From CAZIWJ01 sp964542855 (GTDB lineage: Bacteria; Bacteroidota; Bacteroidia; Cytophagales; Cyclobacteriaceae): a stretch of 30,514 bases of DNA. The notes under the pieces were generated by a model that worked only from the letters and a program-made list of their open reading frames with translations, was not told the origin of the DNA and made no database searches. Of the stretch, positions 15,637 to 24,871 are shown one piece after another. The stretch's first letter is position 1. The number at the start of each line of letters is the position of its first letter. The position numbers and the translations under genes are program-made. Where the stretch lies: NCBI GenBank assembly GCA_964542855.1, contig CAZIWJ010000010.1, forward strand, positions 1 to 30,514, read 5' to 3'.

Positions 15637-17316
15637 CTAAGTGTGCGCCTCCCGCAGCTCGCGACGTAGTATTTTACCCACGTTCGACTTGGGCAGTTCA
15701 TCCAGGAATATCACGTGTTTTGGTACTTTATAAGCGGTTAAATTTTCCTTACAGTATCCCCTTAGCTCTTCAATGGTAAGCGATTCATCGTAGCGTACCA
15801 CGCAGGCCTTTACGGCTTCGGTGGTTTTCTCGTCGGGGATACCGATAATACCCACTTCCAGAACTTTTTCGTGCATCACAATCACATTTTCAACTTCATT
15901 CGGGTACACGTTAAAGCCCGATACGTTAACCATATCCTTTTTACGATCCACGATGGTGAAGTAGCCGTTTTCGGCCATTTTACCCATATCACCGGTACGG
16001 AACCAGCCGCCAGGGTGGAATACCCCTTCGTTATCGTGGTTCAGGTAACCTTTAAATACCTGGGGGCCCCGGGCACAAATCTCCCCTATTTCGCCGGCAG
16101 GTAACTGGTTTCCTTCTTCATCGAAAATACCTACTTCCGTTCCGGGCATGGGCAGCCCGATGGTACCGATCTGATGGCTGCCATCTACCGGGTTACAACA
16201 AAGTACCGGTGACGTTTCGCTAAGTCCGTATCCTTCAATGAGGGGCGATTTGGTAACTTCTTCCCATTTGCGGGCCACTTTATCCTGAACGGCCATGCCG
16301 CCACCAACGGAGATTTTCAGGTTAGAGAAATCAACCGAAGCAAATTCCGGTTGGTTTAACAATCCGTTGAAAAGGGTGTTCACCCCGGTAAAAAGTGTGA
16401 ACCTGTGCTTTTTCAATTCCTTAATAAACCCTTTCATGTCGCGGGGGTTGGTAATCAGCACGTTCTTCGAACCAATTGCCATCATGAAGATGCCATTTAC
16501 CGTAAGGGCAAAAATATGGTAAAGCGGAATGGCTGTAATGATCACCACCTGTTCTTTCTGTTTCAGGAACATTGGGTTAAACCAGTGAATAACCTGTCGG
16601 GTGTGAGCAATAATATTCCGGTGCGATAACTGGGCCCCTTTAGACACTCCGGTGGTTCCGCCGGTATACTGGTAGAAGGCAATATCTTCGCTGTTGATTG
16701 GCGGGCGGGTGTAGGAAAGATTTGCACCTTTAGCGAGCACTTCGTTGAATTTCAACGCGCCCGGCAGGTTGTAGGCCGGCACCATTTTCTTCACGTTTTT
16801 CACCACGAAGTTAACAAGCGGTCGCTTTAACCCTTGCATCTGGTCGCCCAGTTCGGTAACGATCACCGATTCAATCCGGGTTTGATCGAGTATTTTTTCC
16901 AGGTTGTGGGCAAAGTTGGCCAGGATAACTACAACCTTTACCGAAGCATCGGTAAACTGGTGCAACATTTCCCTGGCTGTATACAACGGGTTGGTGTTCA
17001 CTACGGTAAGCCCGGCTTTCAGGGCTCCTACCATTGCAATGGGATACTGCAGGGTGTTCGGCATTTGAATAGCAATGCTGTCGCCTGGTTGCAAACCAAG
17101 TTCCTGTTGCAGGTAGGCTGCAAAATTCGTGGAAAGCTTATCTATTTCCCGGTAGGTAAACGACCGCCCCATGTTTTCAAAGGCGGGCCGATCGGCATAT
17201 TTACTAAACGAATGCTCGAATAAGTCGATAAGCGTTTCCTGGTCATCGTATTCCAGTTGCTGAGGTACGCCTTCAGGATACTGGCTATACCACGGAAATG
17301 TAGTTACTTCTTCCAT
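15637..17316 (-). CDS. fadD: Long-chain fatty-acid--CoA ligase
   Basis: This 559-residue AMP-forming enzyme activates free fatty acids to acyl-CoA, using ATP, at the inner face of the cytoplasmic membrane. The adenylation motifs are complete: the phosphate-binding loop YTGGTTGVSKGAQLSH at 217-232, EGYGLSETSP at 361-370, GWFRTGDMG at 437-445, the hinge DRKKDMVNVSGFNVYPNEVE at 457-476, and the catalytic lysine K548 in PKSNVGKILRREL. The length and the FadD linker motif VNVSGFNVYPNEVE suit long-chain ligases rather than acetyl-CoA synthetase. It is transcribed alone and convergent with the BatA gene. An imperfect hairpin (AGTAAA/TTTACT) in the 36-bp gap is too weak to call a terminator. Confidence 0.94.
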   Translation of the reverse strand: MEEVTTFPWYSQYPEGVPQQLEYDDQETLIDLFEHSFSKYADRPAFENMGRSFTYREIDKLSTNFAAYLQQELGLQPGDSIAIQMPNTLQYPIAMVGALKAGLTVVNTNPLYTAREMLHQFTDASVKVVVILANFAHNLEKILDQTRIESVIVTELGDQMQGLKRPLVNFVVKNVKKMVPAYNLPGALKFNEVLAKGANLSYTRPPINSEDIAFYQYTGGTTGVSKGAQLSHRNIIAHTRQVIHWFNPMFLKQKEQVVIITAIPLYHIFALTVNGIFMMAIGSKNVLITNPRDMKGFIKELKKHRFTLFTGVNTLFNGLLNQPEFASVDFSNLKISVGGGMAVQDKVARKWEEVTKSPLIEGYGLSETSPVLCCNPVDGSHQIGTIGLPMPGTEVGIFDEEGNQLPAGEIGEICARGPQVFKGYLNHDNEGVFHPGGWFRTGDMGKMAENGYFTIVDRKKDMVNVSGFNVYPNEVENVIVMHEKVLEVGIIGIPDEKTTEAVKACVVRYDESLTIEELRGYCKENLTAYKVPKHVIFLDELPKSNVGKILRRELREAHT

Positions 17317-17456
17317 TTGGATATTGTTTTATTGATAAAGTAGTGATGTTAACACGCTTAATCAGGTGTTTTTTGTGAACTAAGCAATAAATTAGCTATA
17401 AAACTATTTACTTCAAAGCTGAAAAGCGCTTTACGGGGGGCAGGAGAGGGAAATAG

Positions 17457-17486
17457 AAAAAAGCTATGCAAGAGCATAGCTTTTTT
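17457..17486 (-). terminator. Rho-independent terminator after the tRNA-like gene
   Basis: AGCTATGC (17462-17469) pairs with GCATAGCT (17474-17481) around an AAGA loop, flanked by an A-run and a T-run, so it can work on both strands. It lies 28 bp beyond the 3' end of the tRNA-like gene, the only gene whose transcript it would end. Confidence 0.85.
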
Positions 17487-17514
17487 CAACAACATTAACC
17501 CAAAAATGAAATGC

Positions 17515-17625
17515 TGTAGGGGAAGGATTCGAACCTCCATGGAGCAGTTAGCTGCCTGAACAGTTTATCCTGTTGACTCCACCCTCGAGACAGGAGGGCA
17601 TGTCTGCCAATTTCAACACCCTACA
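17515..17625 (-). tRNA. tRNA-like RNA, leucine-type class II fold with a 43-nt branched variable region
   Basis: Read on the minus strand, the 111 nt fold as a cloverleaf. The acceptor stem is TGTAGGG/CCCTACA (7 perfect pairs, 8 if the flanking C and G pair). TG and then a leucine-type D-arm, TTGAAATTGGCAGACATG, follow. The anticodon stem is CCCTC/GAGGG with loop CTGTCTC, and the T-arm is GGAGG-TTCGAAT-CCTTC. By position the anticodon would be GUC, normally aspartate. Base 37 is U instead of a purine. The variable region is 43 nt against about 15 in tRNA-Leu. It can form an outer stem TGGAG/CTCCA holding two small hairpins, AACAG/CTGTT and CAG/CTG. CCA is not encoded; the bases after the stem are GCA. 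Intact stems, a -7 box and a terminator argue for a live gene. It may be a divergent tRNA or a tRNA-derived regulatory RNA. Confidence 0.65.
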
Positions 17626-17646
17626 GTGTAGACATCGATTATGTAA

Positions 17647-17654
17647 CAAAGCTA
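17647..17654 (-). promoter_or_regulatory. Bacteroidetes -7 box for the tRNA-like gene
   Basis: TAGCTTTG on the minus strand matches TAnnTTTG exactly and ends 22 bp before the mature 5' end, leaving room for a short leader. The same octamer stands before accD. There is no clear -33 TTG. Confidence 0.5.
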
Positions 17655-17763
17655 ATAAATTGGAATTTAACTTAAAAAAAATTTAAATAATTTGGTCAAT
17701 ATTTAGCCGTTTTGTAATTTAACATCGTGTTAATTAAATAAAACCAAATATATCCCTTCACCA

Positions 17764-18240
17764 ATGTCAAAAAATTTGGAAATTGATAACATAGACCTTA
17801 AGATTCTTTCTTTGCTTTCAGAAGATGCGAAAATTCCCTATACCGAAATTGCCAAAAAAGTATACGTTTCCGGTGGAACGGTTCACGTACGCATGCGAAA
17901 AATGGAAGAAATGGGTATTGTGAAAGGCACCACGCTGAACATGGATTACTCGAAACTGGGCTATGATATTACTGCTTTCCTCGGTATTTACCTGGAAAAA
18001 AGCTCGCTGTACGACCAGGTTACCAGCGAATTGAAACAGATACCGGAAGTAGTAAAAATTCACTACACTACCGGCAACTACAGTGTATTCTGCAAAATTC
18101 ATTGCAAGGATACCAAGCATCTGCGGGAAGTACTCCACGATAAAATTCAGAAAGTCGACGGCATAGAACGTACCGAAACCCTTATCTCACTGGATGAAAC
18201 CCTGAACCGACACATTCAACTGGATGAAATTCAGCCTTGA
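17764..18240 (+). CDS. Lrp/AsnC-family transcriptional regulator
   Basis: This 158-residue protein has the two-part build of feast/famine regulators. An N-terminal helix-turn-helix covers about 8-60 (IDNIDLKILSLLSEDAKIPYTEIAKKVYVSGGTVHVRMRKMEE in outline, with the recognition helix around SGGTVHVRMRKM). A C-terminal RAM/AsnC ligand-binding sandwich covers about 70-150 (AFLGIYLEK, VVKIHYTTGNYSVFCKIHC, VDGIERTETLISLDE). Such proteins assemble into octamers and sense amino acids or other small metabolites. It is single and ends in a strong terminator, so it is not part of the downstream suf operon. The ligand and targets are unknown. The length is normal for the family. Confidence 0.92.
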   Translation: MSKNLEIDNIDLKILSLLSEDAKIPYTEIAKKVYVSGGTVHVRMRKMEEMGIVKGTTLNMDYSKLGYDITAFLGIYLEKSSLYDQVTSELKQIPEVVKIHYTTGNYSVFCKIHCKDTKHLREVLHDKIQKVDGIERTETLISLDETLNRHIQLDEIQP

Positions 18241-18279
18241 TTACTCGCCCGGATAACTTTTCTATAATTATTTATTCCA

Positions 18280-18312
18280 AGCACGCATAGCCTATGTGTG
18301 CTCTTTTTTTTT
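18280..18312 (+). terminator. Rho-independent terminator after the Lrp/AsnC gene
   Basis: AGCACGCATAG (18280-18290) pairs with CTATGTGTGCT (18292-18302), with one G-U pair, and nine Ts follow at 18304-18312. It separates the regulator from the suf operon. Confidence 0.85.
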
Positions 18313-18380
18313 ACTTTTCTACCTCTGTGATCACCAGCGCAACCCCAGCTACCAGGTATTTGTTGATACTATTTACTTGA

Positions 18381-18395
18381 TAAGAATTATTCTAA
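18381..18395. promoter_or_regulatory. 7-1-7 palindrome upstream of sufB, Fur/PerR-like
   Basis: TAAGAATTATTCTAA has six of seven arm positions paired around a central T. It agrees at 11 of 14 arm bases with the Bacillus PerR box TTATAATnATTATAA. It lies 97 bp before the sufB start. Iron or peroxide control of suf genes is common, so a Fur-family operator is plausible. No protein or promoter element is proven. Confidence 0.4.
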
Positions 18396-18491
18396 TTTAG
18401 ACTGGCTTACAAAGAACATTTTCCATTTATTTGCGTTAGGTGATTACATAATTACCAGTTAATTATAACCTTTCCAAAAAACGTTTTCCCT

Positions 18492-19937
<1,446 letters not shown>

Positions 19938-20009
19938 GGCAGGGAAGTTTCCCTGCATCCTTTCTCGTTTTATTACCAAACGTTTACCAAACAAGTATAA
20001 CAAGTCATT

Positions 20010-20762
20010 ATGCTCAAGATTAAAGATTTAAAGGCAACAATTGAAGATAAAGAAATTCTGAGAGGAATTAACCTGGAAGTAAAACCCGGTGAAGTACATG
20101 CTATCATGGGCCCTAATGGCTCAGGTAAAAGTACCCTGGCTTCTGTGCTGGCCGGGAGGGAAGAGTTTGAAGTAACTGGTGGATCGGTTGAATACCTCGA
20201 CCAGGATTTGCTTGACATGGACCCGGAAGAAAGAGCTTGCGAAGGCATATTTCTGGCCTTCCAGTACCCGGTTGAAATTCCGGGGGTTAGTGTAACCAAC
20301 TTTATGAAAACCGCCATCAACCAGGTAAGAGAACACCGCGGACAGGATCCGCTCGATGCTGTTTCTTTCCTGAACCTGATGAAGGAGAAAATGAAGCTGG
20401 TCGACATCGACCAGTCGCTGATTAGTCGTGCCCTGAATGAAGGGTTTTCTGGTGGTGAAAAAAAGCGAAACGAAATCTTTCAGATGGCGATGCTGGAACC
20501 AAAGCTCTCCATCCTTGATGAAACTGATTCGGGTCTGGACATTGATGCCCTGAAAATTGTGGCCAACGGAGTAAACAAGCTAAAATCACGTAATAACGCA
20601 ACCATTTTGGTAACGCACTATCAACGCCTGCTAGATTACATTGTGCCCGATTACGTTCATGTGCTGTATAACGGTCAGATTGTTCGTACCGGAACAAAAG
20701 ATCTTGCACTGGAACTGGAGGAAAAAGGATACGACTGGATTAAGGAAGAAGTAGCTGGTTAA
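20010..20762 (+). CDS. sufC: Fe-S cluster assembly ATPase SufC
   Basis: SufC is the ABC-type ATPase that drives shape changes of the SufB-SufD pair. The 250-residue protein shows Walker A GPNGSGKST near 34-42, a Q-loop around LAFQYPVEIPGV, the signature FSGGEKKR, and the SufC-type Walker B/D-loop SILDETDSGLDIDAL, followed by the switch histidine in LVTHYQRLL. It lacks membrane segments, as expected for a soluble ABC protein. The stop is 11 bp before the sufD start, so they are translated from one message. Confidence 0.98.
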   Translation: MLKIKDLKATIEDKEILRGINLEVKPGEVHAIMGPNGSGKSTLASVLAGREEFEVTGGSVEYLDQDLLDMDPEERACEGIFLAFQYPVEIPGVSVTNFMKTAINQVREHRGQDPLDAVSFLNLMKEKMKLVDIDQSLISRALNEGFSGGEKKRNEIFQMAMLEPKLSILDETDSGLDIDALKIVANGVNKLKSRNNATILVTHYQRLLDYIVPDYVHVLYNGQIVRTGTKDLALELEEKGYDWIKEEVAG

Positions 20763-20773
20763 TATACGCTTTT

Positions 20774-22087
20774 ATGGCAGAAACAACATTACAGGATGCG
20801 TTTGTAAAGAATTTTGGAACGCTGAGTTCCGATATAAATAGCCATGAGGCTTCATCATGGCTAAAAAAACGCAAGGAAGCAATTAATACTTTTGCAAAGC
20901 AGGGATTTCCTCATGCTAAAAGTGAGGAGTATAAATATACTAACCTGGGGAAAGCACTCGGTAAGGTATTTTCCGCTGAAGATGTTAGTAAACCGACAGC
21001 CGATGTTCATACTGAAAACCAGTTGCTGGACATGGAAGCTAACGTGTTGGTTTTCGTAAATGGAATGTATCAGCCTTCCAGTTCTTCAATTATTGAGAAG
21101 GACGATAAAATCATTATTACTGAGCTTTCTGAAGCTTATGAAGAGTATGCCCAGTTAGTAGACGAAAACCTGGCCGTTCAGGCTAAACCGGAATCGGACC
21201 CTTACATTGCTCTGAATACGGCTTATGGAAGCCACGGTGTACTGGTACACGTGCCGAAAAGCAAGGTAGTAGAACATCCTATTGTCATTTATTACCTAAC
21301 AACTACCGATGATACCAAAGTAATTTCCCAGCCTCGCAACCTGGTACTCGTTGATGAGAATGCCCAGGTAAAGCTGGTTGAAATGCACCGCGGAACCAGC
21401 GGCCAGCCGTCGTACACCAATGACCTGACCGAAATTACGGTTGCTGAAAATGCCCGGGTTGAGCTTTACAAGGTTGAAGAAACAACTGGTGAAGTGTACC
21501 AGACCAGTACAACCCAGGTGCTACAACGCAAGAATAGCTTTTTTGCCATGACTACGGTAAGTCTGGATGGCGAGATGATTCGTAATAACCTGAATGTTGA
21601 CCTGGAAGACGAGCACATCGAAACACACATGTTCGGCCTTTCCATGTTAAAAAATCAGGCGCATGTAGATCATCATACAACCGTTGATCATAAAAAGCCC
21701 AACTGTTACAGCAATGAGATATACAAAGGGGTTTTTGATGAAAAATCAAAGGGCGTATTTAATGGCAAAATTTACGTAAGGAAGCATGCACAGAAAACCA
21801 ATGCCTATCAGTCTAACGCTAATGTGCTGCTTTCAGACAAGGCTACCATAGATACTAAACCGCAGCTCGAAATCTGGGCCGATGATGTAAAGTGCTCACA
21901 CGGGGCTACTATCGGGCAGCTCGATGAAGAGCAGTTATTTTATTTGAGATCCCGCGGTATTGAAAAAAATAGTGCCAGGGCAATGTTATTGAATGCTTTT
22001 GCCAGAGATGTACTTGAAAACGTAAGCATTGAGCCGTTAAAGACATATCTGGAAGAACGCATTGCCTCCCGGTTCAACCAAAAATAG
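20774..22087 (+). CDS. sufD: Fe-S cluster assembly protein SufD
   Basis: SufD is the partner of SufB in the scaffold complex. The 437-residue protein has the SufB/SufD beta-helix core and the conserved C-terminal stretch VKCSHGATIGQLDEEQLFYL. H376 there matches E. coli H360, which is required for cluster assembly. The variable N-terminal helical part covers about 1-110. It is well matched in length to the family and follows sufC by 11 bp. Upstream and downstream spacing and strand are uniform across the operon. Confidence 0.97.
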   Translation: MAETTLQDAFVKNFGTLSSDINSHEASSWLKKRKEAINTFAKQGFPHAKSEEYKYTNLGKALGKVFSAEDVSKPTADVHTENQLLDMEANVLVFVNGMYQPSSSSIIEKDDKIIITELSEAYEEYAQLVDENLAVQAKPESDPYIALNTAYGSHGVLVHVPKSKVVEHPIVIYYLTTTDDTKVISQPRNLVLVDENAQVKLVEMHRGTSGQPSYTNDLTEITVAENARVELYKVEETTGEVYQTSTTQVLQRKNSFFAMTTVSLDGEMIRNNLNVDLEDEHIETHMFGLSMLKNQAHVDHHTTVDHKKPNCYSNEIYKGVFDEKSKGVFNGKIYVRKHAQKTNAYQSNANVLLSDKATIDTKPQLEIWADDVKCSHGATIGQLDEEQLFYLRSRGIEKNSARAMLLNAFARDVLENVSIEPLKTYLEERIASRFNQK

Positions 22088-22094
22088 AACAAAC

Positions 22095-23342
22095 ATGTCA
22101 AACGAGGCAGTACTAGATAAACAAATAAATATTCAGCAAATCAGGGCAGATTTCCCGGTTTTACACCAAAAAGTTAACGGTAAACCCCTGATCTATTTCG
22201 ACAACGCAGCTACCACCCAGAAACCGGCCGTTGTGCTGGAAAAACTGGGTGAATACTACAAAAAAGATAACGCAAACATTCACCGGGGTATTCACACCCT
22301 GGCGGAGCGGGCAACTGCCTCTTTTGAAGATACCCGGAAAAAAGTAAAAGAGTTTATTAATGCAAAAGCTCTGGAAGAAGTAATTTTTACTAAGGGTACT
22401 ACCGAATCTATTAACCTCGTGGCTTCATCGTTCGGAAAGGCGTTTGTCCGGGAGGGGGATGAGATCCTGATATCGGCCATGGAGCATCACGCAAACATTG
22501 TGCCCTGGCAGATTCTATGCGAAGAAAAAGGAGCTACGTTAAAAGTTGTGCCCGTAAATGAGGATGGTGAGTTAGTAATGGATGAATTCCGGAACTTATT
22601 GTCCGATAAAACCCGGTTGGTATCAGTAGTTCACGTATCCAACACCCTGGGAACCGTAAACCCGGTAGATGAAATTATCGGGCTGGCCCACGAGAAAGGA
22701 GCTAAAGTACTGGTAGATGGTGCACAGGCTGGCACGCACATGGATATTGATGTGCAAGCCCTGGATTGCGACTTTTACGTGTTTTCAGCTCATAAACTTT
22801 ACGGCCCCACGGGTATCGGTATTCTGTATGGTAAGCAGGATATCCTCGAAGCCATGCCTCCTTATCAGGGTGGTGGAGAGATGATAAAGGATGTGAGTTT
22901 TGAAAAAACGACTTACAACGATTTGCCCTATAAGTTTGAAGCAGGTACGCCCAACATTGCCGGCGTAAGTGCTTTCGGGGTTGCCCTGGAATATATTGAG
23001 CGCATCGGGAAAGAAAATATTGCTGCCCATGAACATGAGTTGCTAAGCCATGCTTACAATCGGTTGAAAGAGGTTCCCGGTATCAGGTTCATTGGAACCG
23101 CCAAAAATAAGGTTAGCGTAGTATCTTTTGTTGTTGACGGGGTGTTTCACTTCGACCTCGGGCAAATGCTCGATGCCAACGGTATTGCCGTTCGTACAGG
23201 CCACCACTGTACCCAACCGCTAATGACTCGCTACGGGGTAGAAGGAACTGTACGGGCTTCCTTTTCAGTTTACAATACAAAAGAAGAGATCGACTATTTC
23301 GCAGATAGTCTGATCCGTATTGTGAAATTGATGCAATCATAA
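22095..23342 (+). CDS. sufS: Cysteine desulfurase SufS
   Basis: SufS is a PLP enzyme that takes sulfur from cysteine, giving alanine and a persulfide. The frame is open from 22062, but that start lies inside sufD. The ATG at 22095 (MSNEAVLDK), 7 bp after the sufD stop, gives 415 residues, a normal family length. The PLP lysine is K234 in VFSAHKLYGPTG, the nucleophile is C372 in RTGHHCTQP, and the N-terminal YFDNAATTQKP is diagnostic of group II desulfurases. The stop is 2 bp before sufE, its usual activator. Confidence 0.97.
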   Translation: MSNEAVLDKQINIQQIRADFPVLHQKVNGKPLIYFDNAATTQKPAVVLEKLGEYYKKDNANIHRGIHTLAERATASFEDTRKKVKEFINAKALEEVIFTKGTTESINLVASSFGKAFVREGDEILISAMEHHANIVPWQILCEEKGATLKVVPVNEDGELVMDEFRNLLSDKTRLVSVVHVSNTLGTVNPVDEIIGLAHEKGAKVLVDGAQAGTHMDIDVQALDCDFYVFSAHKLYGPTGIGILYGKQDILEAMPPYQGGGEMIKDVSFEKTTYNDLPYKFEAGTPNIAGVSAFGVALEYIERIGKENIAAHEHELLSHAYNRLKEVPGIRFIGTAKNKVSVVSFVVDGVFHFDLGQMLDANGIAVRTGHHCTQPLMTRYGVEGTVRASFSVYNTKEEIDYFADSLIRIVKLMQS

Positions 23343-23344
23343 CT

Positions 23345-23773
23345 ATGAGTAATAGTATACAGGAAATACAAGACGAAATAATAAACGAATTTTCCCTGCT
23401 GGATGGAGACCAGGAAATGGCTAATGTATACGTCATGGAAATGGGCCAGAAGCTGTCCGATCTGGACGATAAGCACAAAGTAGATGAAAACCTGGTGAAA
23501 GGTTGCCAATCGAAGGTATGGTTATCTACCGATTTTAAAGACGGGCAGGTCATTTACCAGGCCGATAGCAACTCGGCTATTACCAAAGGACTAGTTAGCA
23601 TGCTGGTACGTGTTTTTAATAACCAAAAACCTGAGGAGATTTTAAACGCCGATTTGTACTTCATTGATAAAATTGGGATGAACCGGTTCATCGGAACCCA
23701 GCGTTCTAACGGCTTTGCCGCCATGATTAAACAAATGAAATTGTATGCCCTGGCGTACCAGGCAAAAAAGTAA
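23345..23773 (+). CDS. sufE: Sulfur acceptor protein SufE
   Basis: SufE accepts the persulfide from SufS and hands it to SufB. The 142-residue protein has the conserved acceptor cysteine C54 in VKGCQSKVWL and the family ending with DFYFIDKIGMNRFIGTQRSNG-like sequence near 110-125 (residues IGMNRFIGTQRSNGF visible). Length and gene order right after sufS are as in other Bacteroidota. It starts 2 bp after sufS and ends 6 bp before the DUF59 gene, so translation is probably coupled. Confidence 0.96.
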   Translation: MSNSIQEIQDEIINEFSLLDGDQEMANVYVMEMGQKLSDLDDKHKVDENLVKGCQSKVWLSTDFKDGQVIYQADSNSAITKGLVSMLVRVFNNQKPEEILNADLYFIDKIGMNRFIGTQRSNGFAAMIKQMKLYALAYQAKK

Positions 23774-23779
23774 ATAACT

Positions 23780-24106
23780 ATGGAGGAAAAACAGACCGAA
23801 AGCCAGTCGTTAAAAGAAAAAGTCGTCGCTGCTATCAAGCAGGTTTACGACCCGGAAATACCCGTCGATATTTATGAACTGGGGCTCATTTACGAAATTA
23901 ACGTATACCCGATTAACAATGTATACGTTTTAATGACCCTAACGTCTCCATCCTGCCCGGCAGCGGAAGAAATACCCAGCGAAGTAGAAACTAATATTAA
24001 GGCTATAGAAGGCATTAATGACGTGAAAGTAGAACTTACTTTCGACCCTCCGTTCTCTACCGACATGATGTCTGAATCGGCCAAACTAGAACTGGGTTTT
24101 ATGTAA
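23780..24106 (+). CDS. SufT-like DUF59/MIP18 Fe-S assembly protein
   Basis: This 108-residue protein is a single DUF59/MIP18 domain. The motif DPEIPVDIYELGLIYEI (about 24-40) and the cysteine in TSPSCPAAEEIP (about 55-66) are hallmark positions, followed by FDPPFSTDMMSE. Proteins of this family help late delivery of Fe-S clusters to targets. It lies 6 bp after sufE as the sixth gene of the operon. It lacks the N-terminal part found in longer SufT proteins, so I leave the symbol blank. Confidence 0.92.
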   Translation: MEEKQTESQSLKEKVVAAIKQVYDPEIPVDIYELGLIYEINVYPINNVYVLMTLTSPSCPAAEEIPSEVETNIKAIEGINDVKVELTFDPPFSTDMMSESAKLELGFM

Positions 24107-24222
24107 AAATCTTTCTAACTATTCCGGCAGCCATAAACCAGTAACAAGGGATAACATAACCCCTGGGTTAATGCGTACGTCGTACAACTTAAATATTATT
24201 TTAATAATCTAAATTTATAGAT

Positions 24223-24639
24223 ATGTATCCTGAAGAATTAGTAGCACCCATGCGTGAAGACCTTACTTCGGTAGGCTTCACAGAGCTTAAAAGTGCCGAT
24301 CAGGTAGAAGAACACCTGAAGAATCACCAGGGAACTTCTCTGATGGTAATTAACTCCGTATGCGGCTGTGCAGCTGGTGCTGCCCGTCCGGGAGTACGGA
24401 TGGCACTGGATATGGGCAACAAAAAGCCTGAAAACCTGGTCACTGTATTTGCCGGAGTTGATAAGGATGCCGTAGCCAAAGCAAGGGAGTACACCTTACC
24501 TTACCCTCCTTCGTCTCCTTCAATCGCGTTATTCAAGGATGGAGAATTAGTGCATTTCGTGGAGCGCCACCACATAGAAGGTCGACCGGCTGAAATGATT
24601 GCCCAGCACCTGGTGGGTGTTTTTGACGATGTTTTATAA
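24223..24639 (+). CDS. Bacilliredoxin (BrxA/BrxB, YphP/YqiW family)
   Basis: This 138-residue thioredoxin-fold protein has the family's unusual CGC active site (C47-G-C49 in NSVCGCAAG). The second hallmark is the proline-rich YTLPYPPSSPSIALFKDG, and HHIEGR lies near the end. Bacilliredoxins remove bacillithiol from mixed disulfides on proteins. Its place 116 bp after the DUF59 gene and just before the operon terminator suggests a link to thiol protection during Fe-S assembly, with bacillithiol as the likely low-molecular thiol. An AT-rich palindrome ATTATT-TT-AATAAT at 24195-24208, just before the start, might mark its own promoter region. Confidence 0.92.
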   Translation: MYPEELVAPMREDLTSVGFTELKSADQVEEHLKNHQGTSLMVINSVCGCAAGAARPGVRMALDMGNKKPENLVTVFAGVDKDAVAKAREYTLPYPPSSPSIALFKDGELVHFVERHHIEGRPAEMIAQHLVGVFDDVL

Positions 24640-24648
24640 TAACAGTCT

Positions 24649-24681
24649 AAAAAAAGTACCGGCAGAACCGGTACTTTTTTT
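24649..24681 (+). terminator. Rho-independent terminator of the suf operon
   Basis: A-run plus GTACCGG (to 24662) pairs with CCGGTAC plus T-run (24668-24681) around the loop CAGAA. This is a 14-bp arm including A-T pairs, placed right after the bacilliredoxin stop. Confidence 0.9.
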
Positions 24682-24871
24682 AAACCACAAATCTAATTAG
24701 GCTAAAGAAATCCCAATACTGCACTGCCCCCCTACTTTATCAGCTGGTTTCAAGTCTAACTCCCCCGCTAATCATCTATTGTCCCCTGTATTTTAAGCCG
24801 GTTCCCTTGAAAAGGCATTTTAAACACTATTCACGGATCGGAAATATTTATAAGCCTTCGTACCTGGTAGG

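Noticed and set aside
17515..17625. Selenocysteine tRNA or group I intron-bearing tRNA-Leu
   Set aside because: The loop does not show UCA and the D-arm is leucine-like, not Sec-like. The extra sequence lies in the variable region rather than the anticodon loop and is far too short for a group I intron.
22062..22094. Upstream start of sufS inside sufD
   Set aside because: It would overlap the sufD C-terminus in another frame; the ATG at 22095 begins the normal family N-terminus.
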